Shown here one piece after another: positions 37,084 through 45,632 of a stretch of DNA of 64,000 nt; the stretch's first letter is position 1, and the number at the start of each line of letters is the position of its first letter. Both the position numbers and the translations under genes were made by a program. Source of the DNA: Deltaproteobacteria bacterium (GTDB taxonomy: Bacteria > Myxococcota_A > UBA9160 > SZUA-336); the NCBI GenBank assembly GCA_029261925.1, contig JAJDAJ010000026.1:1-64000 (forward strand), given 5' to 3'. The notes beneath the pieces are model-generated. The model ran no database searches. It saw only the letters and a program-made list of their open reading frames with translations, and was not told the DNA's origin.

Positions 37084-37759
37084 TCTCGACGTTGCGACGC
37101 ACGAGCTCCCCGATCGCGTCGGGATCGGCCCCGAGCAGCGCCCCGGCGCGCTCGTGGATGAAGTCCAGGAGCGTCGGGTCGCGGATCACGCCGTGCTTGA
37201 TGCACTCGGCGAGCCCGCAGCGCAGCTCGCGCGCCGGCAGGCTGCCGAGCACACCGGGATCTGCGACGACCGCGCAGGGCTGATGGAACGCCCCGATCAG
37301 GTTCTTGCCCTGCGGTACGTTCACGCCGACCTTGCCGCCGACGCTGGAGTCCACCATCGCCAGCAGCGTGGTGGGGACCTGCACGAACGGGACGCCGCGC
37401 AGGTACGTGGCGGCCACGAAGCCCGCGGTGTCCCCGGCGACGCCGCCCCCCAGCGCGACGACCGGCGAGCGCCGCTCGAGGCGTGCGTCGAGCAGCACGT
37501 CGTACAGGCGCGCCACCGTGGCCAGGGTCTTGTGCTTCTCGCCCGGGTCGAGCTCCGCGCGCAGCACCTCGTAGCCCACGTCGACCAGCGCGGAGGTCGC
37601 AGCGTCGCCCCAGAGGCGCGCCACCTCGCGGTCCGCGATCAGCGCGCAGCGCTCGTGCGGCGCAGCGGCGCGCGTGATCGCGCCCAGGCGACCGAGCGCG
37701 CCGGGCTCGATGGTCACGTCGTAGGCGTGGTGGTCGAGCGCGATGGAGACCCGCGACAT
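36674..37759 (-). CDS. aroB: 3-dehydroquinate synthase
   Basis: AroB performs the second step of the shikimate pathway, converting DAHP to 3-dehydroquinate with NAD+ and a metal. Key blocks are PGEKHKTLATVARLYD, VVALGGGVAGDTAGFVAATY (NAD site), QVPTTLLAMVDSSVGGKVGV, LAECIKHGVI, NFGHTFGHAIEASVGFGEIL and HGEAVALGM (Zn ligands). The length is 361. The ATG is at 37759; the longer open frame upstream is a shadow of neighbouring genes. Its 3' ~410 nt are also covered by the read-through sortase frame on the opposite strand. Confidence 0.96.
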   Translation of the reverse strand: MSRVSIALDHHAYDVTIEPGALGRLGAITRAAAPHERCALIADREVARLWGDAATSALVDVGYEVLRAELDPGEKHKTLATVARLYDVLLDARLERRSPVVALGGGVAGDTAGFVAATYLRGVPFVQVPTTLLAMVDSSVGGKVGVNVPQGKNLIGAFHQPCAVVADPGVLGSLPARELRCGLAECIKHGVIRDPTLLDFIHERAGALLGADPDAIGELVRRNVEIKAAVVIADEREAGVRAHLNFGHTFGHAIEASVGFGEILHGEAVALGMLAASQLAVRLGLCDADLAGRVREVLEAVGLATSAALPSGDVLLEAMQLDKKVAGGRVRLVLPAGPGRVVIRDDVSSADVRAAWDSIRS

Positions 37760-37846
37760 CGCCCGAGGATGCCCCAGGTCGCTCCGGCGCGCCCGCGCGC
37801 CGCGGCCATGGACGGGACTCCCCGGAGCGGCGCTACCCTGCGTGCG

Positions 37847-38527
37847 ATGCGGCAGCTCGGCGAGGACATCTGGACGCTCACGCTGCCCCTGCGCCTGCCG
37901 GGAATCGGCGTGAACCTGGGCACACGCACCACGCTCGTGCGGCTCGGCGACGGCGGACTCTGGGTGCACTCGCCGGGACCGCTCGACGCCGCGGCCCGGG
38001 CCGCGATCGACGCGCTCGGCCCCGTGCGCTGCCTGGTCGCGCCGAACCGCTTCCACCACCTGTACCTGGCTGACGCCGCGGCACACTGGCCCGGGGCGCG
38101 CGTCTTCCTCGCGCGGGGTCTCGCGGGCAGGCACGGGGTCCCCGTGGGAGCAGAGCTCGGCGACGAGCCCGACCCCGCCTGGAGCGACACGATCGCGCAG
38201 GTGCGCGTCGCGGGCGTTCCGCGGCTCGAGGAGGTGGTCTTCGTGCACCGGCCGTCCGGGACCGCGATCCTGGCCGATCTGTGCTTCGGGTCCGGCCAGG
38301 CCCCGGACCTGCGCAGCCGGCTCTTCCTGCGCCTGGCCGGCGCCCACGACCGCTTCGGGCCGTCGCGCATGATGCGTCGCATGGTGCGCGACCCGGCCGC
38401 GCTGCGCGCGTCGCTCGACCGGGTTCTCGCGTGCGGCGTCGACCGGATCGTGCTCGCGCACGGCGACTGCGTCGAGTCCGGCGGACGGCGGGCGCTGGCC
38501 GACGCCTGGGCCTGGCTGCGGCCCTGA
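37847..38527 (+). CDS. DUF4336 (MBL-like fold) protein
   Basis: The 226-residue protein has the DUF4336 pattern: TLVRLGDGGLWVHSPGPLDA, ALGPVRCLVAPNRFHHLYLA, ARVFLARGLAGRH, RLEEVVFVHRPSGTAILADL and RIVLAHGD. The fold is metallo-beta-lactamase-like, but the canonical HxHxDH motif is absent, as is usual for this family. The function is unknown. It is divergent from aroB with ~87 bp between; the ATG at 37847 is supported by family alignment. Confidence 0.82.
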   Translation: MRQLGEDIWTLTLPLRLPGIGVNLGTRTTLVRLGDGGLWVHSPGPLDAAARAAIDALGPVRCLVAPNRFHHLYLADAAAHWPGARVFLARGLAGRHGVPVGAELGDEPDPAWSDTIAQVRVAGVPRLEEVVFVHRPSGTAILADLCFGSGQAPDLRSRLFLRLAGAHDRFGPSRMMRRMVRDPAALRASLDRVLACGVDRIVLAHGDCVESGGRRALADAWAWLRP

Positions 38528-38706
38528 GCCGCAGGGCGCGGCGCGCAGCCGGGCTGCAGCTCGCCCGCAGGCCGCGGAGCGGAACCACCCATCGGCAGGG
38601 AAGCACGCTTCACACCGGCAGCTTCCGGACCACGCGAAGGCCGCAGCGGGCTCGACAGGGGGCACGCGGCTTGCTCCTGAAGAGCACGACGCGAAGGAGC
38701 GAGCCG

Positions 38707-39699
38707 ATGGCCGTGATCCACACCGATGAGTGCAGCTGCTGTGGCGGGCACAGGAACCTGCCGATGCCGTGCGTCTGCGAGGTGACCGGGCCGCGCGGCC
38801 ACTGGCTGGTCGAGGATCTGGTACCGGTGCGCAGCAGCTCCATCCTGGTCGGACGGCCGGAGCTCGAGCCGCGCGCCGCGGCGCGCGAGCTCGCGATCGC
38901 GGTCGCCTGCGGTCGTCCCTGGATGGGGCGCGAGACGCAGCGCGGCCCGGTCCTTTGGGTGCGCATCGAGGACGAGAAGTACGAGACCAGCGACCCGGAG
39001 CCCTTCGATTGCGAGGGCGTGCACGTGCACGTCTGCGCACCCAGCTTCGTCCTGCTCGAGGACGTCCACCGCACCGCCCGCGCGCTCGGCGCGTTCCTGG
39101 TGGTGGTGGACGGCCTGGTGCCGATGATCGCGGCCGAGGAGGAGAATGACGATCACGTGCACATGTCCGCCCTCGACCGGATCCTGGATCGCGGCGGGCA
39201 CGAGCGCGCCTTCGTGCTGCTGCACGAGCAGCGCCGGCCGCACGAGATGGGCGCGATCCTGGCGTCCACCAACCGCACGCCCGACCTGCTGCTGACCGCG
39301 CGCGGGCGCGACGGCGAGCGCGTCTGGCTCGAGGCACTCGACGCGGAGGGCGGCACGGCGCGCCTCGAGATGCGCCTGCCCTCGGGCTCCTGCGACGACG
39401 CCGAGTACCGGGAGCAGATCCTCGAGGTGCTGCGCCGCGAGTCCCGCCTGATGAGCATCCAGGAGCTCCAGGGAGCGCTGCCCGGGAATCCACGACGCCT
39501 GCACCGGCAGCTCGGCGTGCTCAAGGAGCAGCGCCGCGTGATCGAGATCGCCGATCCGGGGCACGGCGCGCGGCGCCTGTTCACCGGCTGCAACCCGGTA
39601 TACCAGCGCTACGGCAGCTCCTGGCTGATGCGCGTGGAGCCCTGGGCGAAGCTGGAGCGCGGCTCACGGAGCGCCCTGGGCCCGCACGTTCGCGCCTGA
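38707..39699 (+). CDS. RepA/RecA-like ATPase homologue with degenerate P-loop and Cys-rich N-terminus
   Basis: The 330-residue protein begins with a cysteine cluster (C9, C11, C12, C22, C24; ECSCCGGHRNLPMPCVCEV). It continues like AAA_25/RepA-type ATPases: HWLVEDLVPVRSSSILVG, LAIAVACGRPWMGRETQRGP and VLWVRIEDEK. At the Walker A position the sequence is VGRPELEPRAAAREL (48-62), with no GKS/T, whereas a Walker-B-like LVVVDG (~131) is kept. The C-terminal ~80 residues look like a winged helix (EYREQILEVLRRESRLMSI). AAGGAG precedes the ATG. The call rests on pattern resemblance; function is unknown. Confidence 0.6.
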   Translation: MAVIHTDECSCCGGHRNLPMPCVCEVTGPRGHWLVEDLVPVRSSSILVGRPELEPRAAARELAIAVACGRPWMGRETQRGPVLWVRIEDEKYETSDPEPFDCEGVHVHVCAPSFVLLEDVHRTARALGAFLVVVDGLVPMIAAEEENDDHVHMSALDRILDRGGHERAFVLLHEQRRPHEMGAILASTNRTPDLLLTARGRDGERVWLEALDAEGGTARLEMRLPSGSCDDAEYREQILEVLRRESRLMSIQELQGALPGNPRRLHRQLGVLKEQRRVIEIADPGHGARRLFTGCNPVYQRYGSSWLMRVEPWAKLERGSRSALGPHVRA

Positions 39700-39712
39700 G
39701 GCCGCTCCCGGC

Positions 39713-40585
39713 TCAGCGCTCGTCGCCCCCACCGCGCAGGCCCTCGAGGCCCTCGAGCGCGGCTCCCGCGTAGGGATCGCTGGGGTTGCGCCCCGCCTCG
39801 ATGTCGGCAAAGCGCACGCCCGCCGCTGGGGCCGTGACGTCGTGGGTGAAGATCCAGAAGCGGTCGCGGCGGATCGCATCGACCACGTCGTCGGCGACCT
39901 GCGCGGGCGAGATGCCCGTCGACGAGATCACCTCGCGCAGCGACGCCAGGGTCGCCGTCTGCCGGCCGGTCATCCCGGCGCCGTCGTCCCGGTTGCGCTC
40001 CGACTGGAAGATCTTCGTCGAGACCAGGTTGGGGCAGAGGCACGAGACGCCCACGCCGCTGCCCTCGAGCTCGCGGCGCAGCGACTCGGTCATGCCGACC
40101 ACCGCGTGCTTGGTGGCGGTGTACATCCCGAGCATGGCGCTGCTGACCAGCCCCGCCTCGGAGGCGGTGTTCACGATGTGCCCCTCGCCCGCCTCGACCA
40201 GGATCGGACCGAAGGTGGTCACGCCGTACGCGACCCCCATCACGTTCACGTCGACGATCCAGCGCCAGTCCGCGGGTGTGGTCTCGAGCATGGGGCCCGC
40301 GGGCGCCACGCCGGCGTTGTTGCAGATCACGTGCACTGCGCCGAAGCGCGACAGCGTACGCTCCGCGAGCGCCCGCACGTCATCGGGGTCGCGCACGTCA
40401 CAGCGCACGCCGATGGCGTCGGCGCCCTCGCTCGAGAGCCGCTTGACCTCGGCCTCGAGACGCGCCGCCTCGACGTCGGCGAGCACGAGCTTCATGCCCT
40501 CGGCGGCGAAGCGCTCGCACATGCCCAGGCCGATCCCGCTCGCACCCCCGGTGACCACGGCGACCTTCTCGCGCAGATCCTCCAC
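39713..40585 (-). CDS. SDR family oxidoreductase
   Basis: This is a 290-residue classical short-chain dehydrogenase. The cofactor motif is VAVVTGGASGIGLGMCERFA, with an aspartate after beta2 (LVLADVEAARLE) favouring NAD(H). NNAGVAPAGP, the catalytic Ser in HIVNTASEAGL and the YTATKHAVVGMT Tyr/Lys pair follow. The GTG start is at 40585. A longer than usual C-terminal tail (~40 residues, Gly/Arg-rich end) follows the Rossmann core. It lies 19 nt after a second SDR on the same strand. Substrate unknown. Confidence 0.88.
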   Translation of the reverse strand: MEDLREKVAVVTGGASGIGLGMCERFAAEGMKLVLADVEAARLEAEVKRLSSEGADAIGVRCDVRDPDDVRALAERTLSRFGAVHVICNNAGVAPAGPMLETTPADWRWIVDVNVMGVAYGVTTFGPILVEAGEGHIVNTASEAGLVSSAMLGMYTATKHAVVGMTESLRRELEGSGVGVSCLCPNLVSTKIFQSERNRDDGAGMTGRQTATLASLREVISSTGISPAQVADDVVDAIRRDRFWIFTHDVTAPAAGVRFADIEAGRNPSDPYAGAALEGLEGLRGGGDER

Positions 40586-40604
40586 GAGCTCTTCCCTCCC
40601 CTGG

Positions 40605-41408
40605 TCAGCCAGGCAGCGCCTGGCCGCCGTTGGCGCGCCAGATCTGTCCCGTGCAGAAGCGCGACGCGTCCGAGGCCAGGTAGAGCACGAGCCACGCCTG
40701 GTCGATCGCCTCGCCCACGCGCCCGATTGGTGAGCCGGCCCGCATGCGCTCCACGAAGGCGTCGTAGCGGGCCTGGTCGATCGAGCCGTCCTCGGCGTAC
40801 ATGTGGCGGCTCGTGAAGGCCGTGAGCGTCAGGCCCGGCGCCAGCGCGTTCACGCGGATGCCGTGGCTGCCGACCTCCGTCGCGAAGGTCTGGGTGAGCA
40901 TCGACACCGCCGACTTGGTCAGGGCGTACAGGCCGTAGCCCGCCACCGGCATGTCGATCGCGGCCGAGGCCACGTTGATGATGCTGCCGCCGTCACCGCG
41001 CTTCATCGCACGCACCGCGGCCTGCGTACCGAACAGGGCGCTCTTGAGGTTGACCGCCACCAGGCGATCGAACTCGTCCTCCTCCACGTCCTCGAGCGGG
41101 CCGTCCGCGGCAATGCCGGCCACGTTGCACATCACGTCGAGGCGGCCGTGGACGTCGAGCGCGCGCTGCACGAGCGCATCGACGTCGGCGCGGCGCGAGA
41201 CGTCGGCGCGCACGCCGACCGCGCGGCCTCCCTCGCTCGCGATCTGCTTGGCGACGGTCTCCGCGCCATCGGCGTCGATGTCACCGATCACCACGGAGGC
41301 CCCGGCGCGTGCCAGCACCTCGGCCGAGGCGCGGCCGATGCCGCTGGCGCCGCCCGCCACGCACGCGACGCGCCCGTCCAGCCTGAAGGGATCGAAGACG
41401 TCCGACAT
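40605..41408 (-). CDS. SDR family oxidoreductase
   Basis: This 267-residue classical SDR shows VACVAGGASGIGRASAEVLA, the acidic residue in VVIGDIDADGAE (NAD preference), a CNVAG variant of NNAG, IINVASAAIDMPVAGYGLYALTK (catalytic Ser, Tyr, Lys, given here only as positions ~144-166), and the C-terminal FCTGQIWRANGGQAL. The ATG at 41408 is chosen because the upstream extension is not family-like. It is upstream of and probably cotranscribed with the other SDR. Confidence 0.88.
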   Translation of the reverse strand: MSDVFDPFRLDGRVACVAGGASGIGRASAEVLARAGASVVIGDIDADGAETVAKQIASEGGRAVGVRADVSRRADVDALVQRALDVHGRLDVMCNVAGIAADGPLEDVEEDEFDRLVAVNLKSALFGTQAAVRAMKRGDGGSIINVASAAIDMPVAGYGLYALTKSAVSMLTQTFATEVGSHGIRVNALAPGLTLTAFTSRHMYAEDGSIDQARYDAFVERMRAGSPIGRVGEAIDQAWLVLYLASDASRFCTGQIWRANGGQALPG

Positions 41409-41469
41409 GCCGACCTCCACCGGGAGCCCCACGAGCGTACCATCGAAGACGGTCACGGGAGGGCTCGAG

Positions 41470-41616
41470 ATGGGGCACGATCGAGAGGCGCGGCCGGCAG
41501 CCGCCGGCGGGCCGACACGACGCGTGCTGATGGAGTCGGGCGCGGGGCTGGCGCTGGGCGCGGCCCTGCCCGGGGCGACGACCCGGGTCGTCGCGCTCGG
41601 TACCCAGACGGGCTGA
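41470..41616 (+). pseudogene. Orphan Tat-type signal peptide fragment
   Basis: A 48-codon frame encodes a hydrophilic start, then TRRVLMESGAGLALGAALPG, a good twin-arginine signal with hydrophobic core, and stops about 16 residues later. No mature domain follows; the next gene is on the opposite strand 8 nt downstream. It looks like the 5' remnant of a Tat-exported protein gene, although a genuine short peptide or chance frame cannot be excluded. Confidence 0.35.
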
Positions 41617-41624
41617 GCCCGCGC

Positions 41625-42527
41625 TCAGGCGGGCGCCAGGACCTCGAGGGTCTTCCAGTCGGGACCGCTGCCCATCGGGCCCGCGGAGACGGGATGGATG
41701 CAGACCTGCGTCGCACCCGCCTCGAGGTGCCGCCCGAGGTGCTCTCGCACGGCGTTCTCGTCGCCGTGGGCGACGGTGGCGTCGATCAGCCGGTCGGAGC
41801 CGCCGTCGGCGAAGTCCTTCTCGTCGAAGCCGAGCCGCAGCCAGTTCTTCTGGTAGTTCGGCAGGGTGATGTTGACCGCGCCGGCCGCGCGCGCGAGGTC
41901 GCGGGCGCGATCCGCGTCGGTGTCGAGCACGGCCTTCACCTCGGGGCAGAGCAGCGGATCGGGACCGAGGATCTCCCGCGCGCGCTGCGTGTGCTCCGGC
42001 GGCATGAAGTAGGGGTGCGAGCCGTGCGCACGGTCGCGCGCCAGCTCGAGCATCCGCGGTCCCATGGCCGCGAGCACGCGCGGCAGTGCCGGGCGCGCCG
42101 GCGGCGCGCCGGCCGCGTCCTCCTGGCGTACGCCCAGCTTCAGCCCGGCATCCATGGCGTCGAGGTACCCGCGCATGGCGGTCAGCGGCGGATCGTACGG
42201 GCGCCCGTACATGGCCTGGACGATCGCGCCGTGCGAGCAGCCCAGCCCCAGCAGGAAGCGCCCGCCCGACTGCTCGTCGAGTGCGCGCTGGCCCGCCGCC
42301 ATCGTCGAGGGCGCGCGCTCGTAGATGGTCGCGATGCCCGTCGCCACGACCAGGCGCTCGGTGTGGGCCAGCAGTACCGAGGCGGTGATCAGCACGTCGC
42401 GCTGCAGCGTCATCGGCATCCAGAGCGTCGAGTAGCCCAGCGACTCGATCCGCTGCGCGGCCTCGATCGCCTGCGAGAGCGGCAGGCCGTCGAGCGAGCA
42501 CCACACGCCGAGCTTTCCGAGCTTCAT
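41625..42527 (-). CDS. LLM-class oxidoreductase, F420-dependent type
   Basis: This is a 300-residue TIM-barrel enzyme of the luciferase-like monooxygenase superfamily. Features are LGVWCSLDGLPLSQAIEAAQ, IESLGYSTLWMPM, RLVVATGIATIYERAPSTMA (cofactor loop), GGRFLLGLGCSHGAIVQAMY and a C-terminal QVCIHPVSAGPMG. It resembles the TIGR03620-type mycobacterial F420 enzymes. Many relatives use coenzyme F420, but FMN cannot be ruled out from sequence. The ATG is at 42527. It follows the substrate-binding-like gene on the same strand with a 42-nt gap. Confidence 0.85.
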   Translation of the reverse strand: MKLGKLGVWCSLDGLPLSQAIEAAQRIESLGYSTLWMPMTLQRDVLITASVLLAHTERLVVATGIATIYERAPSTMAAGQRALDEQSGGRFLLGLGCSHGAIVQAMYGRPYDPPLTAMRGYLDAMDAGLKLGVRQEDAAGAPPARPALPRVLAAMGPRMLELARDRAHGSHPYFMPPEHTQRAREILGPDPLLCPEVKAVLDTDADRARDLARAAGAVNITLPNYQKNWLRLGFDEKDFADGGSDRLIDATVAHGDENAVREHLGRHLEAGATQVCIHPVSAGPMGSGPDWKTLEVLAPA

Positions 42528-42569
42528 CTCCGACTCCTTGAGGGGTAGGCCACGCTAGCGCGACGCGCC

Positions 42570-43643
42570 TCAGCGCAGCGGATCGAGGTCCGCCGGTTTC
42601 GCCTCGACCGAGCTGCCGTCGGTCCAGCGGCGCAGCACCAGGTAGGGTCCCTTGAGCGCACCGCGGTCGTAGTGACCGAAGCCCGCGTACGTGCCCGGCT
42701 CGCCGAGCACCGACGGTAGCGGCTTGATGCGCTCGAACCCCTCGCGCAGACCCGCGCGCGTGAGCTCGGGGGCGCGCGTCAGCGCCTCCATGGCCAGGTG
42801 ATAGAGCTCGTACTGGAACGCGAGCGCCGGGCCACCGCCGGGCTTGGAGCCCGCGCGCTCCAGCAGGCGCATGTAGTGCGGGTTGCGCTCGCTGATCATG
42901 TCCAGGTACAGCCAGCCGTCGAAGCCGCGCGCCGCCGACGCATCGGCCCAGCCGAACAGCCCGCAGGTATTCGTCAGGCAGGGTACGCTCACGCCGGCGC
43001 CGCGAAGCCGGTCGGCGATCGGCGCGTGGCACAGGCCGAGCCCGAGGTACACGACCGCCTGCGGGTCCGCGCGCTGGATCGACTCCAGCACGGAGGCGGA
43101 GTCGTCGCCGCCCGGCGTGACGCCGATCCGCGACACGATGTCGAGACCGAGGATGTCGGAGGCCTCCTCGAAGAAGCGCCCGTAGCGCGCGCCGATCTCG
43201 GCGCGCTCGTAGACCATCGCCACCCGGCGCCGCCCCGCGTCGTCGAGAAGGCGCGCGAGCCAGAGCGGCTCGTCCTCGTGCGAGCCGATCTGCAGGTGGA
43301 ACATCCAGTCGCTGCGGCCGCGCTCCGTGCCCGCGTAGTTCAGCGTCGGCATCTGCGCGCGGTCGGCCAGCGGCACCGCGACGGTCGCGCCGTCGCCCAT
43401 GGCCGGCCCCAGGATCGCGAGCACGCCCGCCTCCACCAGCCTGGCGTAGCCATCCTCGAGGCTCTTGGCGGTGCCGTACGGCGGGCCGTCCACGCGCTCG
43501 ATCTTCCACTCGACCGGTCGCGGGAGACGACCGGCGACCGACTCGAGCGCGAGCCGGGTCACCAGCTCCAGCTGCTCCGGGCGCATGCCGTCGGGACTGT
43601 CGTCGAGGATGCCGATGAGCGCGGGAGCGGTGGCCTGTCGCAT
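42570..43643 (-). CDS. Type I periplasmic-binding-like (Peripla_BP_6) protein without signal peptide
   Basis: This ~357-residue protein has the branched-chain amino acid/amide receptor fold: IGILDDSPDGMRPEQLELVT, LVEAGVLAILGPAMGDGA, PTLNYAGTERGRSDWMFHLQ, RRVAMVYERAEIGARYGRFF, and DPQAVVYLGLGLCHAPIADR. It begins MRQATAPALIGILDD with no hydrophobic leader, so it appears cytoplasmic. No ABC permease or ATPase partner of the Liv type is adjacent. It may be a ligand sensor or an orphan receptor with an undetected upstream start. GTG at 43646 is an alternative start. Confidence 0.75.
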   Translation of the reverse strand: MRQATAPALIGILDDSPDGMRPEQLELVTRLALESVAGRLPRPVEWKIERVDGPPYGTAKSLEDGYARLVEAGVLAILGPAMGDGATVAVPLADRAQMPTLNYAGTERGRSDWMFHLQIGSHEDEPLWLARLLDDAGRRRVAMVYERAEIGARYGRFFEEASDILGLDIVSRIGVTPGGDDSASVLESIQRADPQAVVYLGLGLCHAPIADRLRGAGVSVPCLTNTCGLFGWADASAARGFDGWLYLDMISERNPHYMRLLERAGSKPGGGPALAFQYELYHLAMEALTRAPELTRAGLREGFERIKPLPSVLGEPGTYAGFGHYDRGALKGPYLVLRRWTDGSSVEAKPADLDPLR

Positions 43644-43767
43644 CACGTGATTCTAACCCGGGGCGGCCCCGCGCTGCCTGTACGGGGCATGCACTGCGAC
43701 GCGGCCGGCGGCCCGGCACGGCCCGATTCGGCACCATGGGCGCTGGATCGCAGGAGGTCGTGCCCCG

Positions 43768-44913
43768 ATGCCCCGCTGGCTCGTCTGGACCCTGGCCGCG
43801 GCCGCCGTGACGGGGCTGCTGCTGTGGTGGGGGCTCGCGCCCGAGCGCATCCCCGTGACGGCCGTGGTGGTGGAGCGAGGAGAGGTCGAGTCCACCATCA
43901 CCAATACCAAGGCGGGCACCGTCCGCGCCCGGCGCCGCGCGCATCTCGCGCCGGAGATCGGCGGCCGCATCGCGCGCATCGCCCACCGCGAGGGCGATCG
44001 CGTGGAGAGCGGGGTCGTGCTCGTCGAGCTCGAGGGCTCGAGCCAGCGTGCGGAGCTCGAGCTGGCGCGCCAGAGCCTGCGCGCGACCGAGGCGGCGCGC
44101 CGAGAGGCCTGCATCCGCCGCGATCGCGCGCTGCGCTCGCTGGAGCGCCAGCGCGAGCTCGCCCGCCAGCAAGTCGTGTCGGAGGACACGATCGACGAGC
44201 TCGAGAGCAGCCATGAGGTGGCGCGCGCGGCGTGCCATCGCGCCGCCGCCGAGGTCGAGCGTGCGCGCGCGCAGATCGGCGTGGTCGAGGTCGCGCTCGA
44301 CAAGCTGCTGATCCGCGCGCCCTTCGCCGGAGTGGTGGCCGAGGTACAGGGCGAGGTCGGCGAGTGGATGACGCCCTCGCCGCCGCTCCTGGTCGCGCCC
44401 GCGGCCATCGATCTGATCGATCCCTCGTCGGTGTACGTGAGCGCTCCGATGGACGAGGTCGACGCCGCGTCGATCCGCGTCGGTCAGAGCGCGCGCATCA
44501 CGGTGGACTCGCACCCGGGCCGCGCGTTCGCCGGCGCGGTCGTGCGCGTGGCGCCGTACGTACTCGATGTCGAGGCCCAGAACCGCACGGTCGAGATCGA
44601 GGTGGAGTTCCGCGACGCCGACGACGGCGACGCCCTGCTGCCCGGCACCTCGGCCGACGTCGAGGTGGTGCGCGAGGTGCGCACCGACGTGCTGCGCGTA
44701 CCGACCGCGGCCCTGCTGCAGGACGACCGCGTGCTCGTGGTCGGCAACGGACGCCTGTCCGAGGCGCGGATCGACGTGGGCCTGCGCAACTGGAACTGGA
44801 CGGAGGTCCGCGCCGGACTCGAGGCCGGGACGCGCGTGGTCCTGTCCCTCGATCGCGTCGGCATCGAGGCAGGCGCTCCCGTCGAGGTCGAGCTGACCGA
44901 GTACCGGCCGTGA
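43768..44913 (+). CDS. HlyD/MacA-type periplasmic adaptor
   Basis: This is a 381-residue membrane-fusion protein: an N-terminal anchor (LVWTLAAAAVTGLLLWWGL), the lipoyl half-motif RRRAHLAPEIGGRIARIAHR with EGDRVESGVVLVEL, a long alpha-helical hairpin (~95-170), the second lipoyl half KLLIRAPFAGVVAEVQGEVG, then beta-barrel and membrane-proximal domains. It bridges an inner-membrane transporter to an outer-membrane channel. Directly followed (4-nt overlap) by an ABC ATPase and two MacB-like permeases. No TolC-like gene is in the cluster. Confidence 0.9.
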   Translation: MPRWLVWTLAAAAVTGLLLWWGLAPERIPVTAVVVERGEVESTITNTKAGTVRARRRAHLAPEIGGRIARIAHREGDRVESGVVLVELEGSSQRAELELARQSLRATEAARREACIRRDRALRSLERQRELARQQVVSEDTIDELESSHEVARAACHRAAAEVERARAQIGVVEVALDKLLIRAPFAGVVAEVQGEVGEWMTPSPPLLVAPAAIDLIDPSSVYVSAPMDEVDAASIRVGQSARITVDSHPGRAFAGAVVRVAPYVLDVEAQNRTVEIEVEFRDADDGDALLPGTSADVEVVREVRTDVLRVPTAALLQDDRVLVVGNGRLSEARIDVGLRNWNWTEVRAGLEAGTRVVLSLDRVGIEAGAPVEVELTEYRP

Positions 44914-45632
44914 TCGAGCTCGAGCACGTGTACCGCACCTACCACGTGGGGGACACGACGCTCAACGCCCTCGAGGACGTGAGCGAGGCCATCCCCGACG
45001 GCGACTACGTCGCGGTCATGGGGCCGTCGGGCTCCGGCAAGTCCACGCTGCTCAACGTGATCGGCTGCCTGGACCGACCCACGGCCGGCACCTACCGCAT
45101 CGACGGCACCGACGTGGGCTCGCTGGACGAGGAGGCGCTGTGCCGGATCCGGCGCGACACGATCGGCTTCGTGTTCCAGACCTTCCACCTGATCGCGCGC
45201 ATGACCGCGGCCGAGAACGTGGCCTTCCCGATGCTCTTCGCCTCGATCCCCCGGGCCAAGCGCGAGACCCGGGTGGCCGCCGCGCTCGACGCGGTCGGCC
45301 TGACGCAGCGCGCCACGCACCGACCCGCGGAGATGTCGGGGGGTGAGCGCCAGCGCGTGGCCATCGCGCGCGCCACGGCGATGCGCCCCCAGGTGCTGCT
45401 CGCCGACGAGCCGACCGGAAATCTCGACAGCGCATCGGGGGAGCAGGTCCTGGCGCTGCTCGAGCAGATGAATCGCGACGGCCTGACGCTGCTGGTCGTC
45501 ACGCACGACCCCGCGGTGGCGGCCCGGGCCCGGCGCGGGCTGCTGATGCACGACGGCCGCATCGCGCGCCGCCTGGATCGCGCGGAGCTCGACGCCCGGG
45601 CCCGCGCCGCGGCTGCCGGAGCACCGGCGTGA
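44910..45632 (+). CDS. ABC transporter ATPase (MacB/LolD-type)
   Basis: This is a 240-residue ATPase. The Walker A is AVMGPSGSGKSTLLNVIGCL, the Q-loop is VFQTFHLIARMTAAENVAFP, the signature is EMSGGERQRVAIARA, the Walker B is VLLADEPTGNLDS, and the H-loop is LLVVTHDP. The GCLDRPTxGxYxIDG pattern is typical of MacB/LolD-family ATPases that pair with FtsX-like permeases. GTG start overlaps the adaptor stop by 4 nt; the next permease overlaps its own stop. Confidence 0.93.
   Translation: MIELEHVYRTYHVGDTTLNALEDVSEAIPDGDYVAVMGPSGSGKSTLLNVIGCLDRPTAGTYRIDGTDVGSLDEEALCRIRRDTIGFVFQTFHLIARMTAAENVAFPMLFASIPRAKRETRVAAALDAVGLTQRATHRPAEMSGGERQRVAIARATAMRPQVLLADEPTGNLDSASGEQVLALLEQMNRDGLTLLVVTHDPAVAARARRGLLMHDGRIARRLDRAELDARARAAAAGAPA

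Noticed and set aside
41281..44514. A 1077-codon minus-strand frame across the LLM, receptor-like and adaptor genes
   Set aside because: No recognisable domains; it covers three confident genes in other frames.
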